Source: Streptomyces sp. AV19 (GTDB taxonomy: Bacteria > Actinomycetota > Actinomycetes > Streptomycetales > Streptomycetaceae). From it: a stretch of 64,000 bases of DNA. Location of the stretch: assembly GCF_015999245.1 (NCBI RefSeq), contig NZ_JAEAMR010000022.1:421322-485321 (forward strand), read 5' to 3'. Shown here in pieces: positions 1-8,085 of the stretch (position 1 is the stretch's first letter; each line of letters starts with the position of its first letter). Made by a program: the position numbers and the translations under genes. The notes beneath the pieces were generated by a model. The model was given only the letters and a program-made list of their open reading frames with translations. It was not told the DNA's origin and did not search any database.

Positions 1-2
1 AG

Positions 3-122
3 GAGGAGCTGCCGGGGGCGCTCACGTACTGCACGGTGGTGACGATTCTGCGGCGGCTGCACGGGAAGCGGGTGCTGATCCGCGCCCGGCGCGGGCTGGC
101 GTTCACGTACGCGGCGGTGTAG
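3..122 (+). CDS. BlaI/MecI/CopY-family repressor, C-terminal part only
   Basis: Only the last 39 codons are in the window. The visible residues (LTYCTVVTILRRLHGKRVL, then IRARRG and FTYAAV) match the recognition helix and wing of the BlaI/MecI/CopY winged-helix family, which represses antibiotic- or metal-resistance genes and is usually released by proteolysis. The protein stops directly after the wing strand, where family members normally carry a further helical dimerisation segment of about 40 residues. It may therefore be C-terminally truncated or a compact variant. No partner membrane protease is visible. Family assignment is fairly safe; the target is unknown. Confidence 0.6.
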   Translation, partial: EELPGALTYCTVVTILRRLHGKRVLIRARRGLAFTYAAV

Positions 123-128
123 CGCGCC

Positions 129-228
129 GATTCAGCCCGTCCGGCGTTTGAGGACTCCGCCCGAAGGGCGGACGGGGTCCGGGGTCTCCCCGGGAAACGG
201 AGAAAGGGCGGGACAGGGGCAAACTCCA
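129..228. repeat. Modular intergenic repeat, copy 1
   Basis: A copy of the dispersed repeat of this window, lying between two convergent genes. It holds the CAGCCCGTCCGGCGTTTGAG box, a short GC palindrome and a degenerate AAACGGAGAAAGGGCGGG box. No coding capacity is evident. It may act as a terminator or 3'-UTR element; this is inferred from position only. Confidence 0.7.
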
Positions 229-242
229 CGCGCAGCGCCCCC

Positions 243-2027
243 CTACCTCCCCCGCAGCATCCGCCGCAACGCCACCCCCACCCCCACCACCGCGACCACC
301 GCCGCCACATGCGCCCACCCCGGCGGCCCGGACACCGGCAACGACCGCCCAGGCCGCGCGGCGGCAGCCACGTACTGCGGCCCCGCCGCACCCTCAACAG
401 CAGGTCGCGACGGAATCCGCGTCACCGCCCGCACCGCCCCGTCCCCCCGCAACAACACCCTCCGCCCATTCGCCCGCCGGAAGTCGAAAAGCCCCCGCAA
501 CGACCCCGCCCGCGCGTCGAACGACGAGCCGCCGATCCGCCCGAGACGCCAGTTGTCCTCGATGAACCGCAGCACCGACGCCGTCTCCGTCGGCGTGTGG
601 TCCACCGCGTTGACCTTGCTCCAGGGCGAGACGACCAGCAGCGGCAGCCGCGGCCCGGGGCCGCACCGCCCCTGGTGCCCGCCGCCCGGCGCGGGCCCCG
701 CCCGGCAGGCGGGGGCGTCCAGGCCGCCCACCCGCGACCCGTTGCGCGGCGGCGCGTACGCGTGGTCGTACCAGCCGTCGGAGTCGTCGTACGCGAGGAC
801 GACCGCCGTGTCCCGCCACTGCGGCGAGCTCTGGACGCGGTTGATCCAGGTGACGAGGAACCGCTGTTCGTCCAGCGGCCCGGAGTAGCCCGCGTGCCCG
901 TCCTGCGCCGCGGGGGCCTTGAGGAAGCTGACCGCCGGCAGCCGCCCGGCGCGCAGGACGGCGTCGAAGTCGGCCAGGTCGTACTGGTGGTTGGCGCGTC
1001 CGCCGTGCCCGGTCTCGGCGATCGAGGCGGGCGGCAGGTGGTGCGGGTTGGCGGTCGAGGCGTAGTACTGGAACGGCTGGTGGTGCGGGATGTAGTCGAT
1101 CGCCTCGGTGCCGCCGGAATTGGAACTCACGCGGCCGCAGCGGGCGTAGTGCCCCGCCCGCCCGTCCCAGGGGGTGCTGGGCCGGAAGCCGCCCTGGAAC
1201 CAGCCCCAGCTCACCCCCTTCGCGTTGAGCAGGTCGCCGACGTTGCGGCCGCGGAGCGCGGCGAGCGGGCTGCGGCCCGTGTGCCCGTCGCCCGAGCAGT
1301 CGTCGTACGCGGGCTGGGGGTCGTTGACGAGCGTGCCCACGCCGCGCGTGTCGGGGGCGACGACGGCGAACGGGTCGGGCCGCCGGGTCTGCCGGGGATG
1401 CTCGGTGCCGGAGGCGGGGTCGGTGGAGACGACCCCGTGCGTCTGCCCGGAGACGAGGTTGACGGCGCCGGGGGTGGACGGGCCGTAAGTGGAGCCGAAG
1501 GAGCGGTCGTTGAGGGCGTAGTGCTGGGCGTAGTTCCACAGTGCGGTGACCGTGTTGCCGTCGTAGTGGTCCATGACCAGGCCGGGTTCGCCGTAGAGGC
1601 GGCCGGAGCAGCGGCCGGAGTCGGTGTGCTCGACGTACCGGTCGGCCGCGCCCGCGTGGGCGGCGAGCTGCTCGGCTCCGTAGAGGTGGTTCTGGTCGCA
1701 GGTCAGGGCCTGGGCGGGGCCGAGGCGCCGGGGCGGGTAGCGGTTGGGGTTGCGGGTGAGCAGTCCGGCGGTGCGCAGGTTGTCGATGTCCCGGGGGGTG
1801 CCGGGGGCGGGGGTGAAGCGGGTGCCGTCGGTGTTGGCGGCGTGCGGGTAGGTGGCGAAGTAGTGGTCGAAGGAGACGTTCTCGCCGAAGACGACGACCA
1901 GGTGCTTGACCGGTGTGGTCGTCGTGGTCGTCGCGGGGGGACCGGCGGCCGGGGCGGCGGCGCCGAGGAGGGCGGCGGCGGCCAGCGCTCCGGCGGCCGC
2001 CCGGCCGCACCTGGCGTTCACGGTCAT
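243..2027 (-). CDS. Secreted phosphoesterase of the phospholipase C / acid phosphatase family
   Basis: A 594-residue exported phosphoesterase (PF04185-type, alkaline-phosphatase superfamily). An N-terminal signal (MTVNARCGRAAAGALAAAAL...) precedes the family's metal-site motif, seen as VVVFGENVSFDHYFATYP. Later family landmarks include the SGQTHG segment and AYDDSDGWYDH. A hydrophobic stretch and basic tail at the C-terminus (AHVAAVVAVVGVGVALRRM) suggest the enzyme stays anchored to the membrane. The ATG was chosen because it overlaps the efeB stop codon as ATGA, implying translational coupling to the upstream iron genes. Substrate (phospholipid or phosphomonoester) cannot be told from sequence. 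Confidence 0.8.
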   Translation of the reverse strand: MTVNARCGRAAAGALAAAALLGAAAPAAGPPATTTTTTPVKHLVVVFGENVSFDHYFATYPHAANTDGTRFTPAPGTPRDIDNLRTAGLLTRNPNRYPPRRLGPAQALTCDQNHLYGAEQLAAHAGAADRYVEHTDSGRCSGRLYGEPGLVMDHYDGNTVTALWNYAQHYALNDRSFGSTYGPSTPGAVNLVSGQTHGVVSTDPASGTEHPRQTRRPDPFAVVAPDTRGVGTLVNDPQPAYDDCSGDGHTGRSPLAALRGRNVGDLLNAKGVSWGWFQGGFRPSTPWDGRAGHYARCGRVSSNSGGTEAIDYIPHHQPFQYYASTANPHHLPPASIAETGHGGRANHQYDLADFDAVLRAGRLPAVSFLKAPAAQDGHAGYSGPLDEQRFLVTWINRVQSSPQWRDTAVVLAYDDSDGWYDHAYAPPRNGSRVGGLDAPACRAGPAPGGGHQGRCGPGPRLPLLVVSPWSKVNAVDHTPTETASVLRFIEDNWRLGRIGGSSFDARAGSLRGLFDFRRANGRRVLLRGDGAVRAVTRIPSRPAVEGAAGPQYVAAAARPGRSLPVSGPPGWAHVAAVVAVVGVGVALRRMLRGR

Positions 2028-3247
2028 GTCCGGGTCCGTCCTTCGTCCGTGAGGTCCGTCAGCGCGCGGCCGTACCAGTCCGCGCGGTCCCGCACGCCCG
2101 GCAGCACGAAGAACCAGCCGCCGCCGAACGGTGTCACGTAGTCGGTCAGCGGCTCGCCCGCCAGCCGGTGCTGCACGGCGGTGAACTGCCGTACGGGGTC
2201 CTGCTGGTAGCAGCAGAACAGCGTCCCCACGTCGAGGTCGCCGTTCGCGCGCGTCCCCAGGTCGTAGCTGTAGGAGCGGCGCAGCAGTCGCTGTCCGCGG
2301 GTGTGCGGGGTGCGCGGGTCGGCGGCGCGGATGTGGCTGTCCAGCGGGATCACCTCGCCCTCGGGGTCGTGGGCGTAGCGCGGCGCGTCGCCCTCGCGGG
2401 CGCCGTCGAGCGGGGCTCCGGTGTCGCGGGCGCGGCCGAGCAGCCGCTCCTGTTCGGAGAGCGGGACGCGGTCCCAGAACTCGACGTGCATCCGGATCAG
2501 CCGTACGACGAGGTACGTGCCGCCGGCCGCCCAGGCGGGCTCGTCCGGCCCGGCCCACACCAGGCGGTCCATCAGCCGGGCGTCGGCGGGATCCGGGTTG
2601 GCGGTGCCCTCCTTGAAGCCGAAGAGGTTGCGCGGGGGGCCGGTGGGGCGGGACGGGCCGGTGAAGCCGTTGAGCCGCCAGCGGATCTGGAGGGCGCCGC
2701 GGGTGTGCCGGGTGATGTCGCGCAGGGCGTGCAGCACGGTGTCCGGGCTGTCGGCGCAGAGCTGGACGGCGAGGTCGCCGTGGCACCAGGCGGGGTCGAG
2801 GTCGTCGTCGGGGAAGACCGGCATGGGCCGCAGCCGCCGGGGCGCGCGGCCGGCGAGCCCGTAGCGGCCGTCGAAGAGGGAGGCGCCGACGGCGACGGTG
2901 ACGCGGACGGCGCCGTCCGCCGGGACGCGCGGGCCCAGCAGCCCGGAGTCGGCCGGCGGCGCGGCGGAACCGGTGGGCAGCGGGCTCCCGCCGGTGGCGA
3001 GGAAGCGGGCGCGGCCGGTCAACGCCCGGAGCGCGTCGGCGAGTTCGGCGCGACCGGTGGCGGTGGCGTCGAAGGCGGCGAACGCGGTGCAGCGGGCGGG
3101 CGGGGTGAGGACGGCCCGCTGGCGGGGGTCGTGGAAGGGCGGCGGTCCGGCGGGCTCCGGCCGGGCGGCGGCCGGGCCGGTCAGGGCGCAGGCCGCGCCG
3201 GCGGCGGCGGTGGCACGCAGGAAGCCGCGGCGGCGCACGGGGTTCAC
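2024..3247 (-). CDS. efeB: EfeB-type Dyp peroxidase (deferrochelatase)
   Basis: A 407-residue Tat-exported heme peroxidase of the EfeB branch of the DyP family, which works with EfeO in acquiring iron, possibly from heme. The twin-arginine signal reads RRRGFLRATAAAGAACAL. The heme-binding neighbourhood HIRAADPR and the late RRSYSYD segment are intact. The family's GxxDG motif appears as GFKEG, a Glu in place of the catalytic Asp. The GTG start overlaps the efeO stop (GTGA) and the stop overlaps the next gene (ATGA), so this is a tightly coupled three-gene operon. No EfeU permease is in the window. Confidence 0.85.
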   Translation of the reverse strand: MNPVRRRGFLRATAAAGAACALTGPAAARPEPAGPPPFHDPRQRAVLTPPARCTAFAAFDATATGRAELADALRALTGRARFLATGGSPLPTGSAAPPADSGLLGPRVPADGAVRVTVAVGASLFDGRYGLAGRAPRRLRPMPVFPDDDLDPAWCHGDLAVQLCADSPDTVLHALRDITRHTRGALQIRWRLNGFTGPSRPTGPPRNLFGFKEGTANPDPADARLMDRLVWAGPDEPAWAAGGTYLVVRLIRMHVEFWDRVPLSEQERLLGRARDTGAPLDGAREGDAPRYAHDPEGEVIPLDSHIRAADPRTPHTRGQRLLRRSYSYDLGTRANGDLDVGTLFCCYQQDPVRQFTAVQHRLAGEPLTDYVTPFGGGWFFVLPGVRDRADWYGRALTDLTDEGRTRT

Positions 3248-4425
3248 GCCGCGCTCCGTACGTCGCAGACGGCGGCGACGACGGCGAGCCGTTCGGCGAG
3301 GTCGCCGAAGCAGGCGTCGATCCGTTCCCGGTCGGCCCGGCCGAGCCGGGCGAGCGGGGTCCAACGGCCGCCCCTGCGCTGCCGGTCCAGCAGGCTCCGG
3401 GCGCGGCGGAACCGGTCGTCCAGGGCAGTGGTGGCGACGCCGCGGGCGCGCAGCGCGGGGCGCAGCGCGTCGAGGGCGCGGCGGGAGCCGTCGAGTTGGG
3501 CGCGGGCGGTGGCGAGCGAGGTGCCGCTGCCGTGGTCACCGCGGCCGGTGAGCTCCAGGCGGAGGGTGTCCTCCACGATCTCGTGCGCACGGCGCGCGAG
3601 TTCGGCCGGGTCCATGCGCGTCTCCGCCCAACTTCCGTGCAGGGCACGGACGTCGGAGGCCAGACGGTCGGCGGCGCGGCGCAGGGCGGGGCCGCGTTCG
3701 CCGTGCCACAGCCCGTACTCGACGCGGCGGAAGCCGGTGAAGCGGGGGTCGTGGATCCCCCCGGGCAGCCCGGCGGCCGTGCGGTCGACGGCCTCGCCGC
3801 GGTCGCCGAAGGCACCGTAGGCGGCGCCGAGTCGCTGGTAGCGCAGGTGGGCCGCGAGCCAGGCGGCGCGGGCGCGCCGGACGTCCCCGGTCCGCGCGGC
3901 CAGCGCGTCGGCCGCCCGGACGAGCCGGCCGAGCTCGCGCCCGACCCACCGCTGGTAGGCGAGGGCGGGCGCGATGAGCTCGCGGCGGGTGACGGGGATG
4001 ACGGCGGGGCCGCGGGTGCCGTGCCCGCCGACGCGGACGGCGGGGCCGGCGACGGGGACGGCGTCGGCGGCCCGGCAGACGAACGAGTACGCACCGGGCC
4101 CCAGCCGGACGGTCAGCAGCCGGACCCCGCCGGGCCCGATCCCCTCCACCTCGCCGAGGACGGCCCCGGTGCGCGCGTCCTGCAGCCGGGCCTCGGCGGG
4201 GGCGGGGGTGGTGTTGCGCAGGGCGAAGGTCTGGATGCCGGGGCGGGGACGGGCCCAGCCGTGGCCGCAGGTGCTGGGGGACACGTCGATGGTGGGGGTG
4301 GCGGGGTGGTGACCGGTGCCGCGCGGCGGGGCGGGGGCGGCGCAGGCGCCGAGGAGGAGGGCGAGGGTGGCGGCCAGGAGGGTTGTACCCCAGCCCCTCC
4401 CCCAGAGGGGGCACCCCCATTTCAC
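3244..4425 (-). CDS. efeO: EfeO-like iron-binding lipoprotein (cupredoxin + M75 domains)
   Basis: About 393 residues with a lipoprotein signal ending in LLLGAC (Cys28 with the chosen start), a cupredoxin-like domain (roughly 45-140) and a C-terminal M75/imelysin-like helical domain. EfeO delivers iron at the outer face of the membrane. The canonical HxxE metal motif of the M75 domain reads RxxE here (GFRRVEYGLW). The only plausible in-frame starts lie inside a perfect inverted repeat; the GTG at 4425 gives a sensible signal peptide but has no convincing Shine-Dalgarno site, so the start is uncertain. First gene of the efeO-efeB-phosphoesterase operon. Confidence 0.8.
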   Translation of the reverse strand: MKWGCPLWGRGWGTTLLAATLALLLGACAAPAPPRGTGHHPATPTIDVSPSTCGHGWARPRPGIQTFALRNTTPAPAEARLQDARTGAVLGEVEGIGPGGVRLLTVRLGPGAYSFVCRAADAVPVAGPAVRVGGHGTRGPAVIPVTRRELIAPALAYQRWVGRELGRLVRAADALAARTGDVRRARAAWLAAHLRYQRLGAAYGAFGDRGEAVDRTAAGLPGGIHDPRFTGFRRVEYGLWHGERGPALRRAADRLASDVRALHGSWAETRMDPAELARRAHEIVEDTLRLELTGRGDHGSGTSLATARAQLDGSRRALDALRPALRARGVATTALDDRFRRARSLLDRQRRGGRWTPLARLGRADRERIDACFGDLAERLAVVAAVCDVRSAA

Positions 4426-4562
4426 CGTTTCTCGCGCGCTCCGCGCGGGGCAACGCGGCTGCGTCGCGTTCGTCCTCAAGCGCCCGAAGGGCGCTTCGGG
4501 GTCCGGGGCGGAGCCCCGGAAGAAACGGTGAAATGGGGGTGCCCCCTCTGGGGGAGGGCCGG
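4391..4562. repeat. Modular intergenic repeat, copy 2, with 38-bp inverted arms
   Basis: Two perfect 38-bp inverted arms (4395-4432 and 4521-4558) contain the TTTCACCGTTTCT box and a CCCCCAGAGGGGG palindrome. The loop of about 90 nt carries the remaining modules of the family (GCGCTCCGCGC palindrome, CGTCCTCAAGCGCCCGAAGG box). The left arm runs into the start of efeO. Confidence 0.85.
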
Positions 4563-4726
4563 GGGCAAACTCCCACCCACCCGAACACCCGCACCCGCCC
4601 ACCACACCCACCACCCGTCCCACACCAACCCGCGCCGACGAAGCGGCCATCGTAGGCAAGCGCCCCCGCCACCCCGTGCCCCCGCGCACGGCGGCACGCG
4701 GATTCACCCGTCCGCGACGAAGACGC

Positions 4727-5440
4727 TCAGCACCCCAGCCACACCCGCCGATTCCGCGCCACCGTATGCACCCGATCCACCCGCTCCGGCCGCAGCACCC
4801 CTCCCAGCGCGCCGAGCCCGGCAACCTGATGCTCCGTCACGACCCGTACATCACCATCGCCCGCATCGATCTCCGTCGCCCCCACCAACACCACCACCCC
4901 CCGCACCCGCACGGAAAACCCGCACCCCCGCGCGAGCGCCGGCGCACACCGAGCGGCGTTCTGCCGGACCCGGCGGACGACGGGGCGCGGATGGCGCTCC
5001 CCCGGCACCCGCACGCACTCGTCGTCCGCCCGGACGAGCCCCCGCCGCACCGGCTCGACGTGCACGCAGAACACCCCGCCGGGCCCGATCAGCAGGTGGG
5101 AGACGACCGCGTCGCCGGGCAGGGCGACCGAGTGGAGCACCTCCCAGCCGCCCGGCGTCAGCACTTCCAGGGCCGCCCCGACGAGTTGTTCGGCGGCCAG
5201 CGCCCGCCGCCAGGCGTCCTCCACAGGCCGGCGGCCGAGCAGCCGGGCGAACAGCAGGGACCAGCGTCCGGCCCGGGACGCGTCGAGTCCGGCGCGGAGC
5301 GTCTCGCCGGGGCGGTTGGGGGCGAGGTCGTCGTCGGGGTGGAGGAACAGCCGGTCCGGGTCGTAGCTCCTCCCGGCGGCTCCGCACTTGCCCCTCGCGC
5401 CCGTTCCCGTCCCCGTCTCCGGCCGCTCACGCACGCCCAT
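4727..5440 (-). CDS. NERD-domain (nuclease-related) protein
   Basis: A 237-residue protein whose C-terminal two thirds resemble the NERD domain: AAEQLVGAALEVL, then GWEVLHSVALPGDAVVSHLLIGPGGVF and VRGVVVLVG. These match the strand-helix core and the D..hhhhxxGhF metal-site region of nuclease-like folds. The N-terminus is hydrophilic with no signal. The ATG is preceded by GGAAGGGGGTG. It is separated from efeO by a repeat element and is probably transcribed alone. NERD proteins are widespread in streptomycetes, but their substrate is mostly unknown. Confidence 0.65.
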   Translation of the reverse strand: MGVRERPETGTGTGARGKCGAAGRSYDPDRLFLHPDDDLAPNRPGETLRAGLDASRAGRWSLLFARLLGRRPVEDAWRRALAAEQLVGAALEVLTPGGWEVLHSVALPGDAVVSHLLIGPGGVFCVHVEPVRRGLVRADDECVRVPGERHPRPVVRRVRQNAARCAPALARGCGFSVRVRGVVVLVGATEIDAGDGDVRVVTEHQVAGLGALGGVLRPERVDRVHTVARNRRVWLGC

Positions 5441-5645
5441 CACCCCCTTCCGCCATCTTGCCGCAGTTGGGCGGCAACCAACCCGACCGAACATCTGTCG
5501 GGCGAACCGACGGGCCGCCGCCACCCCACCCCGCCCCGACCACCTCTTCGGGCCCTTCGCCGCCGACATCGCCGCCGGGTGCTTTACTTCACCGACTGCC
5601 GAATCAAATATCCCTTTTGTCGCAATTAGATATGAAGGGACACCC

Positions 5646-7220
5646 GTGCGCACTGCTGCCCTCTACGGAACCGTCGGCTCCCTCGTCCTCACCGGACTCA
5701 CCGTGCTCACCCCCCTGCCGGCCGCCCGGAGCGCCGACGCCCTCCTCTCCCCGGACAGTCCCGCCGAGGCCCGCGGCGTGGTGCTGGCCGCCGAGCGGGC
5801 CGCCGCCCGGGGCATCGCCTTCGGCGCCTGCCCGGCCGCCGAGAACCTGCCCCGGACCGTGGAGTGCGGCACGGTCTCCGTCCCCATGGACTACGCCAAA
5901 CCCAACGGCCGGCACATCGCCCTCACCGTCAGCCGCGGCCACGCCACCGGTCCGCGCGCCGCCCGCCAGGGCGCCCTCGTCTTCAATCCGGGCGGCCCCG
6001 GCGGCTCCGGCATGATCTTCCCGCTGCTCGCCGGCCTGCCCCAGTGGCAACGGCTCGCCGAGGCATACGACTTCGTCGGCTACGCGCCCCGCGGCGTCGC
6101 CCGTTCCGCCCCGCTGTCCTGCATGGACCCGGCCGCGTTCGCCCAGGCGCCGGGCGACGCGCCGGAGCAGCCCACCGCCGCGTACAAGAAGCAGCGGATC
6201 GCCAAGGCCAAGGCGTACGCGCAGGGTTGCCGCAACCGGACGGGCGCCGACCTCCAGTTCTTCACCAGCCGCAACAACGCCCGCGACCTCGACGTGCTCC
6301 GCGCGGCCCTGGGCGAGCAGCGGCTCAACTACCTCGGGGCGTCCTACGGGACGTACTTCGGCGCCGTGTACGCCACGCTCTTCCCCGGGCACGTGCGCCG
6401 GATGGTCTTCGACAGCGTGGTCAACCCGGACCCGCGGAAGGTCTGGTACCGCAACAACCTCGACCAGTCAGCCGCGTTCGAGCGGCGCTGGACCGACTGG
6501 CGGCGCTGGGCCGCCCGGCACGACGCCCTCTACCACCTCGGGCGCACCGAGAGCCGGGTCCTCGCCTCGTACCACAAGGCGATGGACCAGCTCCGGCGCC
6601 GGGCCGCGGGCGGCAAGGTCGGACCCGGCCAGCTCCAGGCCGCCCTCGTCCGGGCCGGCTACACCGACAGCGCGTGGGCGTCCGGGGCCCGGGCCCTCGC
6701 CGCGTACCTGCGCGGCGACGACGGCCCGCTGATCGCGCTCGCCGGCCCCGGCGCGGCCGGCGCCCCGGCGGCGGAGAACAGCAACGCCGTCTACACCGCC
6801 GTGGAGTGCAACGACGCGCATTGGCCGCGCAGTTGGCACCAGTGGGACCGGGACAACACCCGCCTCGCCCGCAAGGCGCCGTTCGAGACCTGGGCCAACG
6901 CCTTCATGAACCTGCCGTGCGCCTACTGGACGACGCCCCGGCAGCGGCCGCTGGACGTCCGGGTGGCCCGCAAGGCGCTGCCGCCCGTCCTGCTGCTGGC
7001 GGCCGAGCGGGACGCGGCGACGCCGTACGCGGGGGCGCTGGAGCTCCAGCGCCGGCTGCCGGGGGCGGCGCTGGTGACGGAGCGGGGTGCGGGGACGCAC
7101 GGCATCGGGGGCGGCCCGAACGCGTGCGTCAACGGTCACTGGGAGAAGTACCTGCTGACCGGGGTGCTCCCGGCGCGCCGTACGACGTGCGCGGGGCGTC
7201 CGGAGCCGCGGGCGAGCTAG
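5646..7220 (+). CDS. Secreted alpha/beta hydrolase, SlpD/tripeptidyl aminopeptidase type
   Basis: A 524-residue exported serine hydrolase. Signal peptide at about 1-30, oxyanion-region NPGGPGGSG near 114-122, nucleophile elbow GASYGT with Ser233, a late Asp in AERDAATP and His in GTHGI complete a catalytic triad typical of the streptomycete tripeptidyl aminopeptidases (Tap, SlpD, SlpE), which clip N-terminal peptides outside the cell. The usual VGFDPRG segment reads VGYAPRG. GTG start with GAAGGGA seven bases upstream. Cys residues near both ends could form disulfides. It stands alone and converges with hemQ across a repeat. Confidence 0.82.
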   Translation: MRTAALYGTVGSLVLTGLTVLTPLPAARSADALLSPDSPAEARGVVLAAERAAARGIAFGACPAAENLPRTVECGTVSVPMDYAKPNGRHIALTVSRGHATGPRAARQGALVFNPGGPGGSGMIFPLLAGLPQWQRLAEAYDFVGYAPRGVARSAPLSCMDPAAFAQAPGDAPEQPTAAYKKQRIAKAKAYAQGCRNRTGADLQFFTSRNNARDLDVLRAALGEQRLNYLGASYGTYFGAVYATLFPGHVRRMVFDSVVNPDPRKVWYRNNLDQSAAFERRWTDWRRWAARHDALYHLGRTESRVLASYHKAMDQLRRRAAGGKVGPGQLQAALVRAGYTDSAWASGARALAAYLRGDDGPLIALAGPGAAGAPAAENSNAVYTAVECNDAHWPRSWHQWDRDNTRLARKAPFETWANAFMNLPCAYWTTPRQRPLDVRVARKALPPVLLLAAERDAATPYAGALELQRRLPGAALVTERGAGTHGIGGGPNACVNGHWEKYLLTGVLPARRTTCAGRPEPRAS

Positions 7221-7229
7221 CGCCCCCTC

Positions 7230-7356
7230 AAATGCCGGACAGGCTGAACCAGCCCGTCCGGCGTTTGAGGACGAACGCGGCGCAGCCGCGTTGCACCCGC
7301 GCGAAGCGCGAAGAAACGGTGAAAGGGCGGGGCGGGGAGAGAAAACCCCGGCCCCG
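7230..7356. repeat. Modular intergenic repeat, copy 3
   Basis: Located between convergent genes. It contains the CAGCCCGTCCGGCGTTTGAG box, the palindrome AACGCGGCGCAGCCGCGTT, a CGCGCGAAGCGCG palindrome and the GAAACGGTGAAAGGGCGGGG box, in the same order as other copies. Confidence 0.8.
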
Positions 7357-7366
7357 CCGGACGGCC

Positions 7367-8080
7367 CTACGCCAGCCCCGCCACCAGCTCCGCGACCGCC
7401 TTGCGGCGACCCGTGTAGAACGGCACCTCCTCGCGGACGTGCATCCGCGCCTCCGAGGCCCGCAGGTGGCGCATCAGGTCCACGATCCGGTACAGGTCGT
7501 TCGCCTCGAAGGCCAGGATCCACTCGTAGTCGCCCAGCGAGAACGAGGCGACCGTGTTGGCCCGGACGTCCGGGTAGCCGCGGGCCATCTTGCCGTGGTC
7601 GGCGAGCATGCGGCGGCGGTCCTCGTCGGGCAGCAGGTACCAGTCGTAGGAGCGCACGAAGGGGTACACGCTGACGTAGTCGCGCGGCGTCTCGTCCGCG
7701 AGGAACGCCGGGATGTGCGACTTGTTGAACTCCGCCGGGCGGTGCAGCGCCATGTTCGACCACACCGGCTCCAGGGCGCGCCCGAGCCGCGTGCGGCGGA
7801 AGCGGTTGTAGGCGTCCTGGAGCGCGTCCGAGGTCTCGGAGTGCCACCAGATCATCACGTCGGCGTCGGCCCGCAGCCCGGAGAGGTCGTAGGTGCCGCG
7901 CACCGTGACGTCCTTCTCGGCGAGCTGCGCGAAGAGCTCCTCGACCTCCTCCGCGAAGCCGGACCGGTCCTGCGGGAGCACGTCGCGCAGCTTGAACACC
8001 GACCAGAGGGTGTAGCGGATGACCTCGTTGAGGTCCTTGGCCTTCTTGCCGGCGTTCGGGATCTTCTGGGCGTCAGTCAT
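7367..8080 (-). CDS. hemQ: Coproheme decarboxylase HemQ (chlorite dismutase family)
   Basis: A 237-residue cytoplasmic protein that performs the last step of the coproporphyrin-dependent heme pathway of Gram-positive bacteria, converting coproheme to heme b with peroxide. Typical segments are VIRYTLWSVFKL, the YPFVRSYDWYLLP region (bearing the reactive tyrosine) and FSLGDYEWILAFE. Length and sequence are standard. It starts five bases after the stop of the hemG(Y) gene, so the two are co-transcribed, a common actinobacterial arrangement. Confidence 0.93.
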   Translation of the reverse strand: MTDAQKIPNAGKKAKDLNEVIRYTLWSVFKLRDVLPQDRSGFAEEVEELFAQLAEKDVTVRGTYDLSGLRADADVMIWWHSETSDALQDAYNRFRRTRLGRALEPVWSNMALHRPAEFNKSHIPAFLADETPRDYVSVYPFVRSYDWYLLPDEDRRRMLADHGKMARGYPDVRANTVASFSLGDYEWILAFEANDLYRIVDLMRHLRASEARMHVREEVPFYTGRRKAVAELVAGLA

Positions 8081-8085
8081 GGTCC

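Noticed and set aside
243..4094. A 1283-codon open frame spanning phosphoesterase, efeB and efeO regions
   Set aside because: It is the phosphoesterase frame left open through the other genes by high GC; only the part after the ATG at 2027 resembles a protein family.
4566..4726. Small gene between the repeat and the NERD gene
   Set aside because: Open frames exist, but the translation is Pro/His/Thr low-complexity without a ribosome site.
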